From positions 25,962-89,961 of the forward strand of contig NZ_JAHMIN010000009.1 in assembly GCF_018986435.1 (NCBI RefSeq): DNA of 64,000 nt, in the 5' to 3' direction. The DNA is from Hahella sp. HN01 (GTDB lineage: Bacteria; Pseudomonadota; Gammaproteobacteria; Pseudomonadales; Oleiphilaceae). Below the pieces are notes generated by a model. That model worked only from the letters and a program-made list of their open reading frames with translations, was not told the origin of the DNA and searched no databases. Within the stretch, counting starts at the first letter, position 1; each line of letters starts with the position of its first letter. The translations under genes were made by a program, and so were the position numbers. This document shows positions 58,432 through 64,000 of this stretch, piece after piece.

Positions 58432-58464
58432 GCGGCTGGCGCATCTTGCGATAACGCCAGCCGC
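58432..58464 (-). promoter_or_regulatory. Strong intra-operonic hairpin between receptor and kinase genes
   Basis: Perfect 10-base arms GCGGCTGGCG/CGCCAGCCGC (58432-58441 and 58455-58464) with a 13-base loop lie in the 131-base gap between the receptor stop and the kinase start. No T-run follows on the - strand, so it is more likely an RNA-stabilising or partial attenuation structure than a terminator. Confidence 0.6.
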
Positions 58465-58478
58465 AATCCTCCCGCCTC

Positions 58479-60440
58479 TTAGCTGGCCTGCTTGAGGCGT
58501 CCCGGCTCTTCTTTCGCTGGAGCGCCTGCGCTGGGAATCATCAGCTTGCTTGGCGCAGAGGCGCTGGTTTCCAGCGACTCTGTGGACAGTTCCGGTATCC
58601 GGATATTGGTGGATACGGAAGCTGGCAAGGTGAACAATTCCACCGTTTGTTGCAGTACGCCAGAAGCAGTACGCAGTCTTTCTGTGTGCAAGGACTGGCG
58701 TTTCAGCTCCATGTCGGTGACGCGGGTGCTGGCTTCGATTTCGCCGGTCTGTTGACACACATTCTGGGTTTCTTTGGCCTGGGCCAGAGAGTTCTGCGCG
58801 ATCTTCTCTACCGCTGTTACCAGCTCGCGAGTGGTCTTCTGCGTTTCCTGCATCTGAGAACCGGCCTGGGTGGCGCGTTTGGAACCGTTGACCACCTGGG
58901 TGATACTGTTGTTCATGGTGTCCACCGCATCCGCCGTTTCGGTCTGGATGTTGCGAATCAAGCTGCTGATCTGAGAGGTGGCGTTACGTGAGCTTTCCGC
59001 CAGACGCTGCACCTCGTCCGCAACCACCGCAAATCCGCGGCCGGCTTCACCTGCCGCCGCCGCCTGCATACTGGCGTTCAAGGCCAGTACGTGAGTACGT
59101 TCCGCGATGCTGTTGATGATGTCGATGATGCCGCTGATCTCCAAAGAACGTTCTGACAGACGCTTGATGCGTTTTTCTGTTTCGCTGATGGAGTCGCGAA
59201 TCTCGTCCATACTCTCGACGGTATTTCCTACCGCTTCATAGGCTTTGTCAGTGGAAGAAGAAGCGCTTTGCGCGATCTGGTTACAGGACTGACACCACTT
59301 GGCGATTTGCGCCATGTGTTTGGCTACGCCATCCAGTTTCTGGATAGTTTGTTCGATCAGTTTCCGCTCTTGATCGGCGACGCCGACAACCTTGCGGGTC
59401 TGCTCATCCACCATGACGCTGGAGGCGCTGACCAGGTTACTGACGTAACGGATTTTGCCCAAGGCTTCAGAAGTTTCCTTGGTAACCAGGTTCAAGGCGT
59501 CCGCAACCGGCCCAGTGATGTCTTCGCGTACGGTCAGTTTGGTGGTGAGGTCGCGATCGCTGAGTTTGGAGGTGCCTTCCAGCAGTTCGATAACCGAGTT
59601 GTTGAGGACTTCGTTCTCTCTTTCGATGCGAATCAACGTGGCCACTTTCTCGTTCAGCAGCTGGTCGAGGGCCTGGCCCAGGGTAACCAGCTCGTCGGTG
59701 CCGGTGAGGGCGGTACGGGCTTCGGAATCGCCTTGCTTGACCTTGTCCACAGTTTCCGCGATGACGTTGACCGGACGCAGGATGGAGCGACGAATGTACT
59801 GCGACAGACCGATAGCGCCGCCCAGGCTCAACAGGATGATGGCGGAGCCGGCGATCAGGGCGATGTTCAATACGCCTTCGGAGGTTTCAAAGGCGATCTG
59901 CGCTTGTTGGGTCAATTGGTCCGCATAAGCGGTGGAAGCGTCGTTGAAGGGACCGATAAACTCAGACAAGTCGTTCAACAGGAACAGTTCCAAATCGGCG
60001 CGGGACTGATTGCCGCCCATGGCTTTGAACTGATCGAAGGCGGAGAATACGCCAGCGACGGTTCTCTTCATCTCGGTGAAGCCGGACTGCTGATCGCCGC
60101 CCTGTGAGGTGGTGGAGGCGCTCAAAGCCTGCCAGTCCGATTCAAACTGCTTGCGGGCCAGCGCCAGTTTGGCGTCGGCGTCCGCCCAGGTGACCACACC
60201 AGTGTTCAGACTGTTGATGGTGTCCACCATGCCTTCCTGCAGGGTGTTGATCAAGTGCGTGAGTCGTGATGTTTCGTTGACCTGGTTATGCAATTTTTCG
60301 GATGAGTTCCTTGCATACGTCAGGGCGAAGAAGGCCAGAGATCCGATGACCACCAGCGTTAACGCCATAACCAGCGTTTGCGACAGCAGTCGTTGGCCGA
60401 CGCTGAGTTTGCTGAGAGAAAAAGTACGGTTCAATTTCAT
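58479..60440 (-). CDS. PilJ-like methyl-accepting chemotaxis protein
   Basis: The 653-residue receptor has two membrane helices (about 16-42 and 190-216) around a mainly helical periplasmic domain, then HAMP (about 216-270) and a signalling domain. The tip reads ERTHVLALNASMQAAAAGEAGRGFAVVADEVQRLAESSRNAT, split here into the parts VLALNASMQAAAAGEAG and FAVVADEVQRLAESS, closest to PilJ-type receptors. It follows the binding-protein gene by 49 bases, so that protein may deliver its ligand signal. No CheR or CheB gene is nearby, so adaptation by methylation is uncertain. Confidence 0.9.
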   Translation of the reverse strand: MKLNRTFSLSKLSVGQRLLSQTLVMALTLVVIGSLAFFALTYARNSSEKLHNQVNETSRLTHLINTLQEGMVDTINSLNTGVVTWADADAKLALARKQFESDWQALSASTTSQGGDQQSGFTEMKRTVAGVFSAFDQFKAMGGNQSRADLELFLLNDLSEFIGPFNDASTAYADQLTQQAQIAFETSEGVLNIALIAGSAIILLSLGGAIGLSQYIRRSILRPVNVIAETVDKVKQGDSEARTALTGTDELVTLGQALDQLLNEKVATLIRIERENEVLNNSVIELLEGTSKLSDRDLTTKLTVREDITGPVADALNLVTKETSEALGKIRYVSNLVSASSVMVDEQTRKVVGVADQERKLIEQTIQKLDGVAKHMAQIAKWCQSCNQIAQSASSSTDKAYEAVGNTVESMDEIRDSISETEKRIKRLSERSLEISGIIDIINSIAERTHVLALNASMQAAAAGEAGRGFAVVADEVQRLAESSRNATSQISSLIRNIQTETADAVDTMNNSITQVVNGSKRATQAGSQMQETQKTTRELVTAVEKIAQNSLAQAKETQNVCQQTGEIEASTRVTDMELKRQSLHTERLRTASGVLQQTVELFTLPASVSTNIRIPELSTESLETSASAPSKLMIPSAGAPAKEEPGRLKQAS

Positions 60441-60489
60441 GATAATGCTCCTGCTTATCGAGCCTGTATAACCCGTTGCTTCATGCCAT

Positions 60490-61701
60490 TCAGAACAATC
60501 TGGCCAATTGCGAGCCTTCTATGGGGAGGTAGGACTTGTTGTTGAAATAGGTCATCGTCACCAAGTCCGACCCCTGATTGTCGCCGCGGAAGTCGAGGGC
60601 GACGCCGCCGATGTTGAATTCCGCGTTGCGAGTGGCGCGCACAAAGCTTTCCCGGGTCAGGTCGCCTTTAATGCTTTGCATGATGGCCACGAACATCTTG
60701 CCGACGATGTAGCCTTCCAGGCTCACCACGTTCAGGCGTTCGCCCAGGGCGGATCTGGCTTCTTTGACGATCGGCAGATCGGATTCCAGATCAGGCACCA
60801 CCTGGGTCAGGATGACTTTGTCGGTTACCCCGAAGCGATCCAGGGTGTCGCGCAGGTTTTCCGCACCGGTGAAGGAGACGGCGCTGATCAACCAGTCCTC
60901 GCCACGTTGTTTGGAGTAGGCGGCGAAGCGGCCGATGGCGTTGTAAGTGCCTACAGTAACCACCAGACGGCAGCGGCTGTTGCTGGCTTTTTCCCAGTCT
61001 TTCAGAGACTCGAAGCCGGCGCGGGAAGTCAGAGTGTTGCGTTGATAGACGCCGACAGGGCCGATGCCGTTGCGTTCAGGGGAATCGCCGGATTTGGCCA
61101 GGATAGTGTCCAGTTTTTCCACGATGTCGCGGGAGCGAACATTGTTTTGCAGGGCCAGCTTGATGCCTTCCACCCCCGCCATGCCGTAGGCGTCGTTCTG
61201 CACGTAAGCGCAGATTTCAGACGCTTGCAGACCGGCGCGGAAACCTTGTTCGATGACCTTGGCGGTTTCCTGCACATAGCTGGCGCGGAAGTTGATAACG
61301 TCGCCGATGCCGGGACGCAGCAGACCTGCGCCGGTGAAGAAGCCGACAGCGGGTACTTTGTTATCGGCGAGGATCGGCAGCGCCACCTGTGCGGTCGGAG
61401 TGCCGACATTGCCGATCATGGCGAACACGCCGTCCCTGATCAGACGGTTGGTCTGCTCAACGGTGAGGTCCGGAGTGTATGAATCGTTGAGGGTGACGTA
61501 CTCAAGGCGTCTGCCCTTGATGTTGACGCCTTCGAATGCTGCGAGCACGCCGTCGCGCATGTTAAGGCCCAGACCGCGGGACTGACCTTCCAGGTCCAGT
61601 ACGCCGCCGACGACAATGCGATCTCCGTAGACGCCGGGTGATTGTGCGGCGACAAGTTGGCTCAGGGCCAGACCGAATAAGAGTGAGATGGTCTTTCTCA
61701 T
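60490..61701 (-). CDS. Periplasmic ABC-type (LivJ-like) substrate-binding protein
   Basis: The 403-residue precursor has a signal peptide (LLFGLALSQLVAA, cleavage near AA-QSP). It then shows the type I periplasmic binding fold used for branched-chain amino acids, urea and amides: VVGGVLDLEGQSRGLGLNMRDG, EYVTLNDSYTPD and GVFAMIGNVGTPTAQVALPIL. No permease or ATPase genes accompany it. Lying between a CheW and a receptor gene, it is probably a ligand-sensing component rather than a transporter part. The ribosome-binding site is GGGAGGA. Confidence 0.88.
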   Translation of the reverse strand: MRKTISLLFGLALSQLVAAQSPGVYGDRIVVGGVLDLEGQSRGLGLNMRDGVLAAFEGVNIKGRRLEYVTLNDSYTPDLTVEQTNRLIRDGVFAMIGNVGTPTAQVALPILADNKVPAVGFFTGAGLLRPGIGDVINFRASYVQETAKVIEQGFRAGLQASEICAYVQNDAYGMAGVEGIKLALQNNVRSRDIVEKLDTILAKSGDSPERNGIGPVGVYQRNTLTSRAGFESLKDWEKASNSRCRLVVTVGTYNAIGRFAAYSKQRGEDWLISAVSFTGAENLRDTLDRFGVTDKVILTQVVPDLESDLPIVKEARSALGERLNVVSLEGYIVGKMFVAIMQSIKGDLTRESFVRATRNAEFNIGGVALDFRGDNQGSDLVTMTYFNNKSYLPIEGSQLARLF

Positions 61702-61879
61702 GTTATCCTCCCATGGGACTCCTTTTAATAACGCTTCCGAAGTGGGTTTTTGGGCGTAGCCAACCCTCTCCGGTCCTGACTTTCCCGGAAATTCCGTTTA
61801 AGCAACCAGGGTTCAGCCTGCGCCTTGAGGGGCGGATGTTTACTGCTATCGCTGACAGGCTTGTCTATCGGGGTAAGGC
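61702..61879 (-). promoter_or_regulatory. Structured leader of the binding-protein gene
   Basis: The 178-base gap is the longest inside the operon. On the - strand it holds several small stems: CGCC/GGCG around a six-base loop (61821-61834), GCCTG/CAGGC (61816-61820 with 61856-61860), and GGGTT/AACCC enclosing GGC/GCC (about 61743-61766). I do not recognise a known riboswitch class. It may set separate expression for the abundant periplasmic protein. Confidence 0.35.
61703..61714 (-). other. Three-codon ORF overlapping the binding-protein ribosome-binding site
   Basis: ATGGGAGGATAA reads Met-Gly-Gly-stop, with AAAAGGAG (61726-61719) four bases before it. Its glycine codons are the ribosome-binding site of the next gene, whose ATG follows the TAA by one base. 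It may be chance, or it may couple or tune initiation. Confidence 0.35.
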
Positions 61880-62500
61880 TTAACTCGTGCTCAGCATATC
61901 GGTCAGCCTCCTTTTGAATGTTTCCAGATTCCATTCACACCAAATGCCGTTCTGTCTGTAGACCGCATTGACGCAGGCCATCAGAGCGTTGGAAAGGGGC
62001 GGGGGCTGAGTCATGCGCTCATCCGCCGTCATCATCAGTTTGTTGGGAAAACGACGCACTTTTATGGCGAAGGATTCCTGCCCCTGATCGAAATACAACA
62101 GGTAAGAGGGGCTGGCCCGCTGCACGACTTTACGTTGCGGCGCGGCGGCTTCCGCGTCTTCGCGCAGGCCGAAAAATATCTCCAGGTCGACAACCGGCGT
62201 GACCTGGCTGCGGACATTCACGAAACCGCTCAACCACTTGGGAGCGTAGGGGACCGGACAGATTTCCGGGGACTCCAGCAGCTCCTTGTAGCAGTCCTCG
62301 CGAATCAGCAGGCCCAGGTTGCCCTGATCAGCTGTTTCCGCGTCGGCTTCCTTGACGGCCAGCCGCAGGGCGAACCATGCGGTGGCCTGATTTTCGCGGA
62401 CTTCCTCCCGGGTCTCCGCGTTAATTTGCCGGAGCAGGGCGAATGCTTCGGAAGGCCGCAGTATTCGCTTGCTCTCTACCGGGATTGACACGCTGTTCAT
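61880..62500 (-). CDS. CheW/PilI-like adaptor protein
   Basis: The 206-residue protein has a CheW domain in its middle and end: NLGLLIREDCYKELLESPEICPVPYAPKWLSGFVNVRSQVTPVVDL is the conserved core (shown here in part), including the WLSGFVNVRSQVTPVVDLE segment common to PilI. The N-terminal 45 residues (RPSEAFALLRQINAET) resemble PilI-type extensions. It would couple the PilJ-like receptor to the kinase. ATG at 62500. Confidence 0.88.
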   Translation of the reverse strand: MNSVSIPVESKRILRPSEAFALLRQINAETREEVRENQATAWFALRLAVKEADAETADQGNLGLLIREDCYKELLESPEICPVPYAPKWLSGFVNVRSQVTPVVDLEIFFGLREDAEAAAPQRKVVQRASPSYLLYFDQGQESFAIKVRRFPNKLMMTADERMTQPPPLSNALMACVNAVYRQNGIWCEWNLETFKRRLTDMLSTS

Positions 62501-62528
62501 TGCGTCTCACCTCGTCCCTGAATCGGCT

Positions 62529-62891
62529 TCAGGCGTAGCTGTGGAGTTGACTGATGATTTCTTCATTTTTGTAAGGCTTGGACACCAACGCCTTGGCGCC
62601 TTGCTTGGCCGCCCAGATGTGGTCCACTTTCTGGTTCTTGCTGGAGACGAACACCACGGGGATTTTAGACAGCTCAGGGTCCTGGGCGATTTCCCGACAG
62701 GTGCTGAATCCATCCATGTCTCCCATGATGATGTCCATCAGAATCAGGCTGGGCTTTTCTTTGCGCGCCTTGCTGATGGCTTCTTCGCCGGAACGGGCGG
62801 TCACCGTTTGATAGGCGGCGCCGGAGACGATCTGCTCCAAATGTTTCAGATCGGTTTCGCTGTCATCGACGATAAGTACTTTCTTGTTCAT
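62529..62891 (-). CDS. Single-domain response regulator (PilH/CheY-like)
   Basis: The 120-residue receiver has the acidic pair D9/D10, the phospho-acceptor D53 (LILMDIIMGDMDG), S83/S84 and K105 in SKPYK. No output domain is present, so it acts by protein interaction or as a phosphate sink, as PilH does. It follows the two-domain regulator with a three-base gap. Confidence 0.9.
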   Translation of the reverse strand: MNKKVLIVDDSETDLKHLEQIVSGAAYQTVTARSGEEAISKARKEKPSLILMDIIMGDMDGFSTCREIAQDPELSKIPVVFVSSKNQKVDHIWAAKQGAKALVSKPYKNEEIISQLHSYA

Positions 62892-62894
62892 AGG

Positions 62895-63656
62895 TTATCT
62901 CCCTAGAGCTGCTAATTGTGGAAATATGAGCGTTTCCGTTTTGGTTGCGCCGAGATAGCGGCGTACGACTTCCGCCAGTTCCCGGTCTTCCGGGGGCTTG
63001 GTGATATAACCGTCGCACCCGGACATTTTTGCTTTGACGCGGTTTAACGTGGATGATTTGCTGGTCAGCATCACCACTTTGGTTTTCACTTGTTGCTTGA
63101 TTGAGCGGCAAGCCTGATAACCATCCATGCCAGGCATCATCACATCCATGAACACCAGATCGTAGCGGCAGTCGCGCACTTTCAGCAGCGCTTCCTCACC
63201 GCTTTCCGCCACATCCACACCGGCTTCGAAATCCAGGATTTCGTGCAACTTCTGTTTCATGAAGGTGCGCACCGGCAAGTTGTCGTCGACAACGAGAATG
63301 TTCTTTACGTGGGTCTTCGCTTCTTGTTGGTCCGATTGCGTAGCCTGCTGCAATGCTTCGCGCAGGCGACGAAAAATCAGGGGACGGGTCAGATGAATCG
63401 CGCCGTCGTCCACAGGCTGTTTGCTGCGGCTGATGACGATGGTCTTTTCGAAATGGGTGGCGGCCTTCATACGTTGCCAAAGGCTGCGGCTTTCTGGCTT
63501 ATCCACATCCACCAGTAGAATCTGACCTTCCATGGTGCCGGCCTCGCTGGCCAGCTGGAAGTTTCCGAACCAGGTTTCGTCCAGATGAGACAGGTTCCGA
63601 AGCAGGACCAAGTCTTTCTCCATTAGCCCCACATGCGAAATAATAATCTTGTCCAT
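62895..63656 (-). CDS. Response regulator with receiver-like N-terminal domain
   Basis: The 253-residue protein has a complete C-terminal receiver (about 117-235: D124/D125, phospho-site D171 in FMDVMMPGMDG, T198, K220). It is preceded by about 105 residues that resemble a degenerate receiver (QILLVDVDKPESRSLW, TIVISRS, HLTRPLIFRRLREAL) lacking the acidic pocket. The first gene of the operon. Closest in role to PilG-type regulators, but the N-terminal part is unusual. Confidence 0.85.
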   Translation of the reverse strand: MDKIIISHVGLMEKDLVLLRNLSHLDETWFGNFQLASEAGTMEGQILLVDVDKPESRSLWQRMKAATHFEKTIVISRSKQPVDDGAIHLTRPLIFRRLREALQQATQSDQQEAKTHVKNILVVDDNLPVRTFMKQKLHEILDFEAGVDVAESGEEALLKVRDCRYDLVFMDVMMPGMDGYQACRSIKQQVKTKVVMLTSKSSTLNRVKAKMSGCDGYITKPPEDRELAEVVRRYLGATKTETLIFPQLAALGR

Positions 63657-63728
63657 GAAACCCTCTCCTCGACCTTGCGGTCTTTCCTTTGGGTCTGATT
63701 ACGAAACGACTAAGTGAACTGCTCCGAT

Positions 63729-63747
63729 GTGATTAAAAACTAATCAC
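63729..63747. promoter_or_regulatory. Candidate operator: perfect seven-base inverted repeat
   Basis: GTGATTA-AAAAC-TAATCAC lies just downstream of the -10 box of the operon promoter, over the predicted transcription start region. That position suits a repressor-type operator. No regulator gene is adjacent in the window. Confidence 0.45.
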
Positions 63748-63757
63748 TATTGGCTGG

Positions 63758-63786
63758 ATTATTGGAATGAATGTTAAATTTGTCAA
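63758..63786 (-). promoter_or_regulatory. Near-consensus sigma-70 promoter of the chemosensory operon
   Basis: On the - strand: perfect TTGACA (63786-63781), 17-base spacer, AATAAT (63763-63758, five of six). The predicted start is about 95-100 bases before the first gene. This is the best promoter match I found in the window. Confidence 0.7.
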
Positions 63787-64000
63787 AAACATGCTCGTAA
63801 ACAATAGTAATGAACGTCGACAAATTGACGTTTCAATTCGCGGTTCCCTTTGCGGGATGTAATTGGAGAGGGAAAATTGTTACGAATGGTGAAAGCGTGC
63901 CCATATTCACATATGCAGCTAAGCTTCTGATTTTGCTTGAATCGAGAAGGCAAAGGAAAACGGCGGGTGAGAAATCGCCCAAATTCGCCGTACATTGCGG

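Larger units (their letters stand above)
63657..64000. other. AT-rich region upstream of the chemosensory operon
   Basis: This 344-base stretch is clearly lower in G+C than the rest of the window. It holds the operon promoter and palindrome annotated separately. A short open frame on - (63783-63995) has no recognisable features and a poor start. The remaining right end shows nothing I can assign. Confidence 0.6.

Noticed and set aside
60508..61482. 324-residue open frame on + strand
   Set aside because: Antisense to the periplasmic binding-protein gene, which has a signal peptide and family motifs.
61702..61879. Known riboswitch class (such as cyclic di-GMP-I) in the leader
   Set aside because: The conserved core sequences of the cyclic di-GMP-I aptamer are not present; only generic stems are seen.
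63783..63995. 70-residue ORF on - strand at the right edge
   Set aside because: Lies over the operon promoter region, no ribosome-binding site or recognisable features.

Overview
The window is a gene-dense, single-copy chromosomal segment of a gammaproteobacterium. Gene order (dcw cluster ending ftsQ-ftsA-ftsZ-lpxC, then dciA/M23 peptidase/secA/argJ/mutT; rsfS-rlmH-mrdA-rodA-mltB-rlpA-dacC-ybeD-lipB-lipA) matches the Pseudomonas/Oceanospirillales layout. The sodium-type stator pair pomA/pomB and overall protein character suggest a marine genus such as Hahella; that genus name is an inference, not a database result. I saw no rRNA, tRNA, CRISPR array, insertion sequence or prophage.

Layout. 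1-10.8 kb: end of mraY, then murD, ftsW, murG, murC, ddlB, ftsQ, ftsA, ftsZ and lpxC, all on + and tightly packed: peptidoglycan precursor synthesis, the divisome and the first committed step of lipid A synthesis. 10.8-19.7 kb: dciA (-), M23 peptidase, secA, argJ, mutT, moaC-moaD-moaA (moaE absent here) and ribA, closed by a bidirectional terminator. 19.7-22.9 kb (-): xseB-ispA-dxs isoprenoid operon. 23-26.4 kb: pomA-pomB flagellar stator, a PilZ protein and a convergent overlapping NRDE gene. 26.4-31.9 kb: TauE/SafE permease, lgt, thyA, folA, hrpB. 32-40.6 kb: ilvD, an HDOD protein with a cNMP-like sensor, an ion channel, a LON-domain protein, a DedA-PAP2 fusion and two overlapping membrane proteins with degenerate GGDEF domains. 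40.7-53.9 kb (+): proA-nadD-rsfS-rlmH, the elongasome set mrdA-rodA-mltB-rlpA-dacC, then ybeD-lipB-lipA and an ABC1-family kinase.

53.9-63.8 kb (-) is the most unusual part: one apparent transcription unit running from a near-consensus sigma-70 promoter (63758-63786) with a perfect inverted repeat just downstream, to a strong intrinsic terminator (53908-53954). It encodes a receiver protein with an extra N-terminal domain, a stand-alone receiver, a CheW/PilI-like adaptor, a periplasmic amino-acid-type binding protein, a PilJ-like chemoreceptor, a large CheA-type hybrid kinase and two small CheW-like proteins. No CheR or CheB is present. The kinase gene is split by an in-frame TAG: the 16 codons between the TAG and the next possible start still look like protein, so the ancestral gene was probably one 1151-codon kinase. 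The embedded binding protein suggests that this Chp-like system senses a periplasmic solute rather than only surface contact.

Other points to check: the lpxC terminator lies inside the dciA coding sequence; structured leaders precede pomA and secA; an intra-operonic hairpin lies between the chemoreceptor and kinase genes; and a three-codon ORF sits directly upstream of the binding-protein start.
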